DNA of 64,000 nt, from NCBI RefSeq assembly GCF_001742165.1, contig NZ_CP016443.1:2294001-2358000 (forward strand), written 5' to 3'. This DNA is from Burkholderia stabilis (GTDB lineage: Bacteria > Pseudomonadota > Gammaproteobacteria > Burkholderiales > Burkholderiaceae). The translations under genes were made by a program, and so were the position numbers. Under the pieces are notes generated by a model that was not told where the DNA came from, did not search any database, and worked only from the letters and a program-made list of their open reading frames with translations. Each line of letters begins with the position of its first letter. The first letter of the stretch is position 1. Shown one piece after another: positions 18,594 through 26,722 of the stretch.

Positions 18594-19541
18594 TCAGGTC
18601 GCGCTGGCCTCGTCGATCCGGCGGATGTCGTCCTGATCGAGCCGCACGCGGATCGCTTCGCCGAGCAGGCCGAGCTGCGCGAGCGACGTCGCGCTCGCGA
18701 TCGGCGCGGTGATCGTCGGCCGCGCGATCTGCCATGCGAGCGCGATCGCGGCCGGTTGCGTGCCGTGCTTCGTCGAGACGGCATCGAGCGCCGCGAGGAT
18801 GCGCAGGCCGCGTTCGTTGAGATAACCGGCGACGCGATCGCCGCGCACGCTCTTCTTCAGGTCGGCCTCGCTGCGGTACTTGCCCGACAGGAAGCCGCTC
18901 GCGAGCGCGTAATAGTTGACGACGCCCAGCTTCAGGTCGCGCACGACCGGTTCGAGATCGCGTTCGTATTCGGCGCGATCGATCAGGTTGTACTCGGGCT
19001 GGATCACCTGATACGCAGGCAGGCCGTCGCGTTTGCTGATGCTGGCGGCTTCGCGCAGGCGCGCGCCGCTGTAGTTCGATGCGCCGATGATGCGCACCTT
19101 GCCCGCGTCGATCAGTGCCTGGTACGCGCCGAGCGTTTCTTCGAGCGGTGCCGTATCGGCGAGATCGCGATGCGAGAAATACAGGTCGATGTAGTCGGTC
19201 TGCAGGCGGCGCAGCGAATCGTCGGCGGCCTTCAGGATGTTGTCCTTCGTCAGGCCCGCGCGCGCGGCCAGCAGGCCGACCTTGGTCGCGATCACGACTT
19301 GTTCGCGCTTGCCGGAACGCTTGAGCCATTTGCCGAGGATCGTTTCGGATTCGCCGCCGCTGTTGCCGGGTACCCAGGCCGAATAGACGTCGGCCGTGTC
19401 GATGAAGTTGATGCCGGTATCCGCGAGCGCGTCGAGCAGCGAAAACGACGTGTTCTCGTCGACGGTCCAGCCGAAGACGTTGCCGCCGAACGCGAGCGGC
19501 GAAACCTGGATATCCGACGTGCCGAGGGTGCGTAGTGCCAT
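18594..19541 (-). CDS. Aldo/keto reductase
   Basis: A 315-residue TIM-barrel oxidoreductase that uses NADPH to reduce carbonyls. The active-site tetrad can be seen: Asp and Tyr in NFIDTADVYSAW, Lys in VVIATKVGLL and His in YIDLYFSHRDLADTAPLEETL. The cofactor-binding end is TITAPIASATSLAQL, with a C-terminal DDIRRIDEASA. GGAGAGCACC precedes the ATG. It stands alone; the substrate cannot be deduced. Confidence 0.9.
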   Translation of the reverse strand: MALRTLGTSDIQVSPLAFGGNVFGWTVDENTSFSLLDALADTGINFIDTADVYSAWVPGNSGGESETILGKWLKRSGKREQVVIATKVGLLAARAGLTKDNILKAADDSLRRLQTDYIDLYFSHRDLADTAPLEETLGAYQALIDAGKVRIIGASNYSGARLREAASISKRDGLPAYQVIQPEYNLIDRAEYERDLEPVVRDLKLGVVNYYALASGFLSGKYRSEADLKKSVRGDRVAGYLNERGLRILAALDAVSTKHGTQPAAIALAWQIARPTITAPIASATSLAQLGLLGEAIRVRLDQDDIRRIDEASAT

Positions 19542-19912
19542 GGTGCTCTCCGATATCTGCGGGATGGTGCGATTGAACTGCGGGGAGACGAAGCCGGTCG
19601 CGGTGAGACGGCGGCGCGGGTCGCGAGGTTCCGCCGCCGGCGCGCAAATCGCCGTGTTTCCACCACGTTTTGAGGCCGCGCGCCGGCATCGCGGACGACG
19701 CGACGCGATCGCGACGAAGCCGTCTGTCAGGGCGCCCGTTCGGAATTCTCACGGAATCCTGCATTTATTACCGATTTGCGGCGCTGCATCAGGTAGTTGA
19801 CGTCAAGCGTCAACGTTGTCGCGCGGCGTTCTCTACGATATCCTTTCATCCCAAAATCAAGGGAGGCAGCGGGCCGCTGCCATACGAACGAAAAAATCAT
19901 TCAGAGGCGGTC
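19542..19912. other. Promoter region of the T6SS effector island
   Basis: A 370 bp divergent region between the reductase gene and vgrG, without a supported gene. It contains an inverted repeat GTTGACG-TCAAG-CGTCAAC (19796-19814), about 100 bp before vgrG, which could be an operator. Confidence 0.4.
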
Positions 19913-22414
19913 ATGGCTGACCTTGCGGCATTCATTCGAACCCCGTTTTTCCTGCAAGACAAGCGCCTGCTTGCGCTGTCTTTTCCTCACGACGACGCGC
20001 CCTCCGTCACCGACTCGTATGGCCGGCATCGTCCGGCGCGGCTGGTCGTCGAGCGTCTCGTCGCGCACGAGGGGCTGGGGATCGACTTCACGTTCGACGT
20101 GACGCTGTTGTCCGGCGAGGCGGGCGTGACGCTGGCCGACATGCTCGGCAAGCTGCTCGCGGTGTCGATGGTGCGCCCCGATGGCGGTCTTCGCCATTTC
20201 ACCGGCTATTGCACGGAGTTCTCGCTCGTCCGCAACGACGATTCGATCGCCGAATACCGCGCGGTGCTGCGCCCGTGGAGCCACTTCCTGAGAACGCGCG
20301 TGAACAACCGCCTGTTCCTCGGGCAATCGCTTCAGCAGCAGATCGGCACGCTGCTCGCCGATTACCAGGGGCTCGCACCGTCGTGGGAGTGGCGCGTGCG
20401 CGGCGATGATCCTGCGCGAACCATGAACGTGCAGGGCGGCGGGCTCGGCGAAAGCGACTGGAACTACATCGTGCGCCATCTGGAAGCCGCCGGCTGCCTG
20501 TACTGGTGGGAGCACGACGAGAAGGGGCTGAAGCTGATCGTCGGCGACGACAGCACGGTGCAGTGCCCCGCCGTCGACGGCCGTTCGCCGGAGATCCGTT
20601 TCCAGACGCATGACGGCCCGATGGCCGCGGACGCGATTTCGCAGTGGTCCGCAGTGCGGTCGCTGGCTGCAGGCAGCTATAGCGCGACGGCGTTCGACTT
20701 CAAGGCGCCGCATGCCGCCAGTGCGCAGATACCGACGCTGCATCCGTCGGGCGTCGCGCCGCAGGTCGAGCGTCACGAATACGTGGGGCACTATGGTTTC
20801 GTGAAGGAAACGCGTTCCGGCGATGCGCTGGCGCGCATGCGGATGGAAGAGATCGAGGCCGCGGCGTCGCGCTTCGATGCGGCCGGCAACCATCACGGCA
20901 TCCTGCCCGGACGCTGGTTCCAGCTGTCCGACCACTTCAGCACGGCGTCGGGCAGCCCGGAAGATCACCGGTACCTGATTCTCGAAGCCCATCATGAGGC
21001 GGCGAACAATTATCTGCAGGCCGACGGCAAGCCCGAGTATCGCAACCGTTTCGTCGCGGGCCTTCGGCACACGCCTTGGCGCCCGGGCCGCGGGTTGAAC
21101 AGCGAGCCCGTGCGGGTGCTGGCGCCGCAAACCGCGACCGTCGCGGGCGCGAAGGGCGCGGGCAGTGTCGACGTCGACGAATACGGCCGCGTCTGCATCG
21201 TGTATCACTGGGATCGCGCGGCGCAGACCAGCGCGCGGATTCGCGTGGCCGCCGGCTGGGCCGGCGGCGAGAAAGGCATGATCGCGCATCCGCGCGTGGG
21301 CAGCGAAGTGCTCGTGATGTGTCTCGACGGCAATCCCGACCGGCCCGTCGTGTCGGGCACCACGTACAACGCGGAACGGATGCCGCCGTGGGCGTTGCCC
21401 GACCAGCAGGTGCTGACCGGCCTGCGCAGCCGCGAGTTGGGCGACGCCGGCAATGCGGCGGGCGGCCGTTCGAATCACGTGCTGCTCGACGACACGCCGC
21501 AGCAGCTCCAGCTCAAGCTGCGCAGCGATACCGACGCCAGCGAACTGACGCTCGGGCACAACGTCCGCATCGACAATACGCAGGGGCGCACCGATCAGCG
21601 CGCGCGCGGCTTCGAGCTGCGAACCGACGCGCACGGCGCCGTGCGGGCAGCCAAGGGCCTGCTGGTGACCAGCGAAGCGCGCCCCGACGCGCGCGCCCAT
21701 GCGACGGACATCGGCGAGACCGTCGCGCGACTCGAGAAGGCGCACGACCTGCACGAATCGCTGTCGGGCTCCGCGCATGACGTGAAGGCGCAGGAGTCCG
21801 GCGACCAGGATGCCGTTCATCAGGCGATCAGGACGCAGAACGACGGCCTCAAGGGCACCGGCGGCAATCCGCAGCAGGGCGAGTTTCCGGAGTTTGCGCA
21901 GCCGTTCCTGGCATTCGCCAGCCCGGCCGGCATCCTCGCGACGACGACGGGGTCGACCCATGTCGCGAGCGATCAGCACGTCGCGCTGACGAGCGGCGCG
22001 CATACGAGCATCGGCGCGGGCCAAAGCATGCTGGTCAGCGCGCAGGAAGCCGTGCGCGTCGCCGCGTTCGAGAAGGGCATCCGGCTCGTTGCGGCCGCCG
22101 CCGACATCGACATCCAGGCGCTGAAGGACAGCATCAACGTGCTGGCCAAGCTGGACGTCAAGGTCGATGCGAACCGCATCACGATCACCGCCAAGGAAGA
22201 AGTCCTGATCAACGGCGGCACCAGCTACACGCGCTGGAGCGGCGGCGGTATCGTCCACGGGACCAAGGGCGAATGGACCGCGCATGCCGCGTCGCATACG
22301 TTCATCGGGCCGGACAGCCTGCCGGTGCCCGCGCGCGCGTTCCCGGGCACCGCGTGCGCGCCGTGCATGGTCAATGCGGCGTCGATGGCGTCGCCATTCG
22401 CGGCCAAGGCTTGA
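19913..22414 (+). CDS. vgrG: Type VI secretion tip protein VgrG (TssI)
   Basis: An 833-residue spike protein. ATG 19913 follows AGAGGCGG. The N-terminal gp27-like part begins MADLAAFIRTPFFLQDKRLL and carries the VgrG landmarks NYIVRHLEAAGCLYWWEHDEKGLKL and HEYVGHYGFVKETRSGDALARMRMEE. The gp5 OB-fold region has DEYGRVCIVYHWDR, RVAAGWAGGEKGMIAHPRVGSEVLV and GNPDRPVVSGTTYN. The C-terminal DUF2345 beta-helix needle (from about 640) includes GILATTTGSTHVASDQHVALTSG. It forms the membrane-piercing tip and carries the effector encoded downstream, loaded through the DUF4123 adaptor. The rest of the secretion apparatus is not in the window. Confidence 0.95.
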   Translation: MADLAAFIRTPFFLQDKRLLALSFPHDDAPSVTDSYGRHRPARLVVERLVAHEGLGIDFTFDVTLLSGEAGVTLADMLGKLLAVSMVRPDGGLRHFTGYCTEFSLVRNDDSIAEYRAVLRPWSHFLRTRVNNRLFLGQSLQQQIGTLLADYQGLAPSWEWRVRGDDPARTMNVQGGGLGESDWNYIVRHLEAAGCLYWWEHDEKGLKLIVGDDSTVQCPAVDGRSPEIRFQTHDGPMAADAISQWSAVRSLAAGSYSATAFDFKAPHAASAQIPTLHPSGVAPQVERHEYVGHYGFVKETRSGDALARMRMEEIEAAASRFDAAGNHHGILPGRWFQLSDHFSTASGSPEDHRYLILEAHHEAANNYLQADGKPEYRNRFVAGLRHTPWRPGRGLNSEPVRVLAPQTATVAGAKGAGSVDVDEYGRVCIVYHWDRAAQTSARIRVAAGWAGGEKGMIAHPRVGSEVLVMCLDGNPDRPVVSGTTYNAERMPPWALPDQQVLTGLRSRELGDAGNAAGGRSNHVLLDDTPQQLQLKLRSDTDASELTLGHNVRIDNTQGRTDQRARGFELRTDAHGAVRAAKGLLVTSEARPDARAHATDIGETVARLEKAHDLHESLSGSAHDVKAQESGDQDAVHQAIRTQNDGLKGTGGNPQQGEFPEFAQPFLAFASPAGILATTTGSTHVASDQHVALTSGAHTSIGAGQSMLVSAQEAVRVAAFEKGIRLVAAAADIDIQALKDSINVLAKLDVKVDANRITITAKEEVLINGGTSYTRWSGGGIVHGTKGEWTAHAASHTFIGPDSLPVPARAFPGTACAPCMVNAASMASPFAAKA

Positions 22415-22427
22415 AGCAGGGTGCCGA

Positions 22428-23369
22428 ATGACGAATGACCCGATGGCCGCGCAGGCGGCCGATGCCCTTCGTAGCGCGCTGTCGTCGCAGGACGGGTTGC
22501 GCGCATACGTGCTGATCGACGGCGCGTTGCTGGACAGCCTGCCGGATGACGAACGGGCCCGGTGGCCGGCGTTCGTCGCCGCGTCGCTGCTGGAGGATGC
22601 CGACGACGACGCGCGGGCCGTCGGCCCGCTGCTGTTCGAGTGGCATCCGGCCGGCGGCGCCGAAGCCGAAGCCGAAGCCGACGCCGACGCCGACGCCGAC
22701 GCAGGGGCGCAGGACCCGACCGATCCGCGCAGCATCCCGTGGTCGGCCGCGAGCGTGCTCGTTTCCCCGCTGCCGTTCGGGCGGCTGGCCGCGCATCTCG
22801 CGCCGATGCTGGACGTTCAGCTCGAGCAGATGGAGAGCACGATGCTGATGCGCTTCTTCGATCCGCGCGTGCTGCCGTTCTGGCTCGATACGCTGCCCGC
22901 GGCGCATCGCGCGTATCTGGCGCAGGGGGTGCGGCACTGGATTCATCCGGATACCGAACTGAAGATCCGGGCCGCGGACATTGAAGCACCCGCCAACGTC
23001 AAGGCCGACGCTGAATTTCCGCTTCAGTTGACCCAGGCTCAGGAGGACGACCTGCTGGCCGCCTGCTATCCGTACACGCTGATCGAGCGGCTACGGACCG
23101 AGAAGCCCGCGCTGCTGGCGGCGTTGCCGGCTGGGCAGCACTACGGTTTCGTGCGCGATCAACTGGCGCGATGCCGCGCACACGGTGCGGAAAGCGCGGT
23201 GTCGCTGCTGATCTATTGCGAACTGGCGCTGCAGTATGGCCCGCGCTTCGACGAGGACCCGGCGATGGCCGTGGTGTTCGACGCGGTCGCGCAAGGACAG
23301 GAATTTCCGCAGGCGCTGGCGCTGGTGCCCGCCGAGGATTGGCGGCGGATGCAGGAAGCGGCAGGCTGA
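22428..23369 (+). CDS. DUF4123-domain T6SS adaptor/chaperone
   Basis: A 313-residue protein directly after vgrG (13 bp). DUF4123 proteins (Tap/TEC) load a specific effector onto its VgrG before secretion. The domain is seen from AYVLIDGALLDSLPDDE through WSAASVLVSPLPFGRLAAHLAPML and MLMRFFDPRVLPFWLDTL; the C-terminal half is the helical lobe with QEDDLLAACYPYTLIERLR and YCELALQYGPRFDEDP. A low-complexity (Ala-Glu)3(Ala-Asp)4 tract interrupts the domain at about residues 78-91. It probably serves the Tle1-like lipase two genes downstream. Confidence 0.9.
   Translation: MTNDPMAAQAADALRSALSSQDGLRAYVLIDGALLDSLPDDERARWPAFVAASLLEDADDDARAVGPLLFEWHPAGGAEAEAEADADADADAGAQDPTDPRSIPWSAASVLVSPLPFGRLAAHLAPMLDVQLEQMESTMLMRFFDPRVLPFWLDTLPAAHRAYLAQGVRHWIHPDTELKIRAADIEAPANVKADAEFPLQLTQAQEDDLLAACYPYTLIERLRTEKPALLAALPAGQHYGFVRDQLARCRAHGAESAVSLLIYCELALQYGPRFDEDPAMAVVFDAVAQGQEFPQALALVPAEDWRRMQEAAG
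22659..22700 (+). repeat. In-frame hexanucleotide tract (GCCGAA)3(GCCGAC)4
   Basis: Seven tandem hexamers inside the DUF4123 gene encode alternating Ala-Glu then Ala-Asp. Copy-number change would keep the frame and only alter the length of an acidic linker. The unit is the same hexamer that forms the large array near 29.6 kb. Confidence 0.9.
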
Positions 23370-23452
23370 TGGCGCGTTCGCGGCGCCGTTCCGACCGGAT
23401 TTGCGTCCCGGATGCCGCGGGCGCCCCGAATGAAATCGACAGGAAAAGAAGG

Positions 23453-24139
23453 ATGTTCAACATGAACCGCTGCTGGATCACCGTGCTGTCCGTGATGGTT
23501 TTTTCCACGGCTGCGTGCAGCAAGGGCGTGAACGATGCCGAAAAGGACAGCCTTGCGCCCGGCGAAGTGAATAAATGGAACGACCCGAACTACGACATCA
23601 TCACCGCCGGGTCCTTCAACTATACGGACTACGATATTTACGGCGTCTATCTGCTGCCGCCGGACAAGAACAGCCTCGATGACGCGGCAAGCGCCGACGG
23701 CGCGCGTGCCACGCCGCGAAGCGCGAAGTACTGGTCGGGTGGCGGCGGTTCGCGCGCGAGTCTCGCGTGGGATTTCCGCTGGAATACGCCGAAGAAGTTC
23801 AAGGTGTGGTGGGAGCGGGTGGTCGACAAGCAGGCGATGGAAGCGTCGTCCGCGAATTACGACCCCTACACGCATCGCGAAACCCAGCCGGGCATGGCGT
23901 GGTGCGAAGGCGAAATCACGGTCACGCGTGCGCCCGTCAAGGACAAGGCCGGCGGTATCGTGCTGCACTTCTTCCCCGACGGCCGCGTGGAAGGCGACAT
24001 GGATTTCGAAGCCGACGGCCCGGACCCGAAGGTCGCGCTCGCAAAGCGCGACGCGCAGCGTGTGCTGGCCGGCCGCGCGTGCCTGAAGGAAATTCCGAAT
24101 CCGTTCTATGGGCGCAAGAAACCGGCCCAGTGGAATTGA
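23453..24139 (+). CDS. DUF3304-type lipoprotein, probable immunity protein of the Tle1-like effector
   Basis: A 228-residue lipoprotein. The signal ends in the lipobox FSTAAC (Cys at about 22; start ATG 23453 after AGAAGG, with a second ATG 9 bp on). The mature part has WNDPNYDIITAGSFNYTDYDIYGVYLLPPDKNSLDD, WSGGGGSRASLAWDFRWNTPKKFKVWWERVVD and WCEGEITVTRAPVKDKAGGIVLHFFPDG, features of the DUF3304 family. Such lipoproteins are commonly encoded next to T6SS phospholipases and protect the periplasm against them. The immunity role is inferred from its position between adaptor and lipase. Confidence 0.8.
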   Translation: MFNMNRCWITVLSVMVFSTAACSKGVNDAEKDSLAPGEVNKWNDPNYDIITAGSFNYTDYDIYGVYLLPPDKNSLDDAASADGARATPRSAKYWSGGGGSRASLAWDFRWNTPKKFKVWWERVVDKQAMEASSANYDPYTHRETQPGMAWCEGEITVTRAPVKDKAGGIVLHFFPDGRVEGDMDFEADGPDPKVALAKRDAQRVLAGRACLKEIPNPFYGRKKPAQWN

Positions 24140-24184
24140 CGCTGGACGCATAGCCGGAACAGGAGCGTAACTGTCATGAGCAAT

Positions 24185-24190
24185 CCCCCC
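24185..24190 (+). repeat. C6 homopolymer that sets the frame of the lipase gene
   Basis: The run lies 7 bp inside an ATG at 24176 that has a good AGGAG site upstream. With six C the ATG frame does not join the lipase frame. With one more C it reads MSNPPLVRRITDLTSVEDAI and continues without a stop into the lipase. Confidence 0.7.
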
Positions 24191-24264
24191 TCGTTCGACG
24201 CATCACCGATCTCACGTCCGTCGAGGACGCCATCCGCACCGGGCATCGCGAGGCGCTCGATCCG

Positions 24265-25908
24265 GTGCGCGTCGAGCAATGCAAGGAGTGCCCGAAGCCG
24301 GTGTGGTTCACGGCGTTCTTCGACGGAACGGGCAACAACTACGGCGCGGACGGCAACGGCTCGACGGATGTCGCGAAGACCAAATACAGCAACATCGCGA
24401 AGCTCGCGATGTTTGCGCACGTCCCGTTCAACAAGGCCAATCCGCGCACGATGGGCCGGTATGTCGAAGGCGTCGGCACGCCCTGCAGCAAGGTCGGCGA
24501 TTCGGGGGATGGCCTCGACGGCGCGCTGGGCATGGCGGCCGCGAGAAAGGGCGAGGCACGCATCCGCTGGATGCTCGCCGAACTCGAAAAGCACGTGACG
24601 AACCACATGCCGGCCGTGAGCCAGATCAACGTGGCCGCGTTCGGTTTCTCGCGCGGCGCCACGGAGGCCCGGGCGTTCGTTCGCATGCTGACCGAGCGGC
24701 TGTCCGAGAACATCGGCGGCCGGCTCTGGTGGAACAAGCAGAACATGAAGGGGATGCGGCCCGAAGTGGTCGTCTACTTCCTCGGCATCCTGGATACGGT
24801 GGCGTCGACGGGCTTCGGCGGCAGCCGCCTGGAGAAGGCGGCGCCCTACATCGTCGGCGGGATCCTCGGGCCGGTTGCCGGCGGGCTGCTCCGCAACATC
24901 GACAAGGGCGGTCATGCGGAGTGGGCGAACGACATCCGCATTCCGGACTACGTGCGGCAGTGCGTCCACTATGTCGCTTCGCAGGAAGTCCGGGAGAAAT
25001 TCCCCGGCGACTCGGTGCGGGAGGACCAGAAGCTTCCGTCGAATTGCCGCGAGGTGTATTACCCCGGCATGCACTCGGATGTGGGCGGCGGCTACGAGCG
25101 CAACTATCAGGAAGGGCGAACCAACGAACTGGCCAACGTCCCGTTGAACAATCTCTACATCGAGGCGTGGAAGGCCGGCGTGCCGTTCCGCCCGCCGAAG
25201 GACGTGATGGCCGATGCCGGCGGCCTGTTCGCGATTTCAAAGGAACTGGAGGCGGCCTGGAACGTGTACATGGGCCAGGGCAACGAAAGACGCGCGGGCG
25301 TGGCGCCGAACAGCGACAGGCTCGAGCCGCAGATCATCTGGCACATGAACCGCTACTACCAGTGGCGCGCCAGCCGCAGCCGGCGCCTGCACGACGGCCG
25401 GCTGAAGCCGCCGGGCGGCGTGAATTCCTACATGGCCATTACCGACGGCGAATGGAACGCGGATGCCGAAGACATCCGCGAGGACGCCGGCGGCTTCGTG
25501 ACGAGCTACGTATCGGAGCAGCACAAGGCCATCGATGTGGCCACGCGGGTCAAGGGCAACTGGCTGGGCGGCATCGATGCGGCGGCGCGCGCGACGTTCG
25601 ACCAGTTCTTCGATCACTACGTGCACGACTCGATCGCCGGTTTCAAGAAGCAGATGGAAGACGGGCACGTCGGCTTTGCGGAATCGAGCCGCTGGTCGGT
25701 GAATCGCCAGTACTTCATGGGCAAGCGCGGCAAGAAGTACCTGTACTGGCGCTACGAAGGCGACAAGGCCGAGCATGCCGCGACGCAATTGGCCAAGGTC
25801 GATCCGGCCAAGCAGACCGACCCGGCGGCGGCCAACGAGCCTCAACTCGCCAGCAACCAGCCTGCGGCGACCGGCGGCACGCTGCCTGACGCGACGTCGA
25901 CGGCCTGA
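24265..25908 (+). CDS. Tle1-like T6SS lipase effector (DUF2235 domain)
   Basis: An alpha/beta hydrolase predicted to cut phospholipids of rival cells after T6SS delivery. From the in-frame GTG at 24265 it has 547 residues. The DUF2235 start FTAFFDGTGNNY is at 15-26, the nucleophile elbow GFSRG at 127-131 (Ser129), the acid in LGILDTVAST (Asp177) and the His in GMHSDVGGGY (His270). The hydrophobic segment APYIVGGILGPVAGGLL follows the acid. Strong coding in this frame continues upstream of 24265 (LTSVEDAIRTGHREALDPV) without a start codon, so the true start is probably ATG 24176, reached by a one-base shift in the C6 tract. It lies downstream of vgrG, the adaptor and the DUF3304 gene. Confidence 0.85.
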   Translation: MRVEQCKECPKPVWFTAFFDGTGNNYGADGNGSTDVAKTKYSNIAKLAMFAHVPFNKANPRTMGRYVEGVGTPCSKVGDSGDGLDGALGMAAARKGEARIRWMLAELEKHVTNHMPAVSQINVAAFGFSRGATEARAFVRMLTERLSENIGGRLWWNKQNMKGMRPEVVVYFLGILDTVASTGFGGSRLEKAAPYIVGGILGPVAGGLLRNIDKGGHAEWANDIRIPDYVRQCVHYVASQEVREKFPGDSVREDQKLPSNCREVYYPGMHSDVGGGYERNYQEGRTNELANVPLNNLYIEAWKAGVPFRPPKDVMADAGGLFAISKELEAAWNVYMGQGNERRAGVAPNSDRLEPQIIWHMNRYYQWRASRSRRLHDGRLKPPGGVNSYMAITDGEWNADAEDIREDAGGFVTSYVSEQHKAIDVATRVKGNWLGGIDAAARATFDQFFDHYVHDSIAGFKKQMEDGHVGFAESSRWSVNRQYFMGKRGKKYLYWRYEGDKAEHAATQLAKVDPAKQTDPAAANEPQLASNQPAATGGTLPDATSTA

Positions 25909-25921
25909 CGCCGAACGCGAC

Positions 25922-25943
25922 ACCGCCCGCGAATGCGGGCGGT
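25922..25943. terminator. Hairpin between convergent lipase and argO-like genes
   Basis: A perfect 9 bp stem ACCGCCCGC / GCGGGCGGT with loop GAAT lies 13 bp after the lipase stop. There is no long T run, so it may be a weak or factor-assisted terminator. Confidence 0.55.
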
Positions 25944-26001
25944 TGAGCTGTCGTCGCGGCAGAGCGGATCTGCTTCTGCCTCTGCCGGGACGCTTCCTTC
26001 C

Positions 26002-26622
26002 TTACCGCAACTGCACGGCCGCGAGAAACAGCACCATGCTGCCGATCGCGCCGTCCAGCACACGCCACGCCACGGCCTTGCGGAACCACGGCGCGAGCAG
26101 CCGCGCGCCATACCCGAGCCCGACGAACCACACGACGCTGACCGTCATCGCGCCGATCGCGAACGCGGACCGCGCGCCTTCCGGCTCGCGTGCGCCGGCC
26201 GTGCCGATCAGCAGGAACGTGTCGAGATACACGTGCGGGTTGAGCCACGTGAACGCGAGCGTCATTAGCACGACCGCCATCCCGCTTTGCGGCGGCGGCG
26301 CGACCGCGTCGCCGCGCACGTCGAGCGTTGCGTGCCCCGGCTTGAACGCACGGCGCAGCGCATTGATGCCGAACCACGCGAGATACGCGAGACCGACATA
26401 CAGCACCGCGTGAACGAAGGTCGGATAGCGTTCGACGAGCACCGATGCGCCGCCGACGCCCGCGCCGATCAGGAGCATGTCCGACAGCGCGCACAGCAGC
26501 ACGATCTTGCCGACGTGCGAGCGCATGATGCCCTGCCGGAGCACGAATGCGTTCTGCGCGCCGATGGTGACGATGAGCGACGCGCACAGGGCGACGCCGT
26601 GAGAGAAGGCAAGCCAGTTCAT
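26002..26622 (-). CDS. argO: LysE/ArgO-family amino-acid exporter
   Basis: A 206-residue inner-membrane exporter with six hydrophobic helices. The family signature is at the N-terminus (FSHGVALCASLIVTIGAQNAFVLRQGI), and TWLNPHVYLDTFLLIG is the second conserved motif of ArgO/LysE. It exports arginine or lysine. It is divergent from an ArgP-type LysR gene across 100 bp, the arrangement that in other bacteria gives lysine/arginine-responsive control of export. Confidence 0.88.
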   Translation of the reverse strand: MNWLAFSHGVALCASLIVTIGAQNAFVLRQGIMRSHVGKIVLLCALSDMLLIGAGVGGASVLVERYPTFVHAVLYVGLAYLAWFGINALRRAFKPGHATLDVRGDAVAPPPQSGMAVVLMTLAFTWLNPHVYLDTFLLIGTAGAREPEGARSAFAIGAMTVSVVWFVGLGYGARLLAPWFRKAVAWRVLDGAIGSMVLFLAAVQLR

Positions 26623-26722
26623 GATGGTGACGGCAGTAGACGGAAGGATCGGGTAGCGCTAGTCTGCGGTCAGCATGAAAATAAGAGAAGCTAAATCACC
26701 TAATGCGGATTAAGGAAATCTA

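Noticed and set aside
19901..22735. A 944-codon minus-strand frame opposite vgrG
   Set aside because: It is an antisense shadow of VgrG, whose plus-strand motifs are unambiguous.
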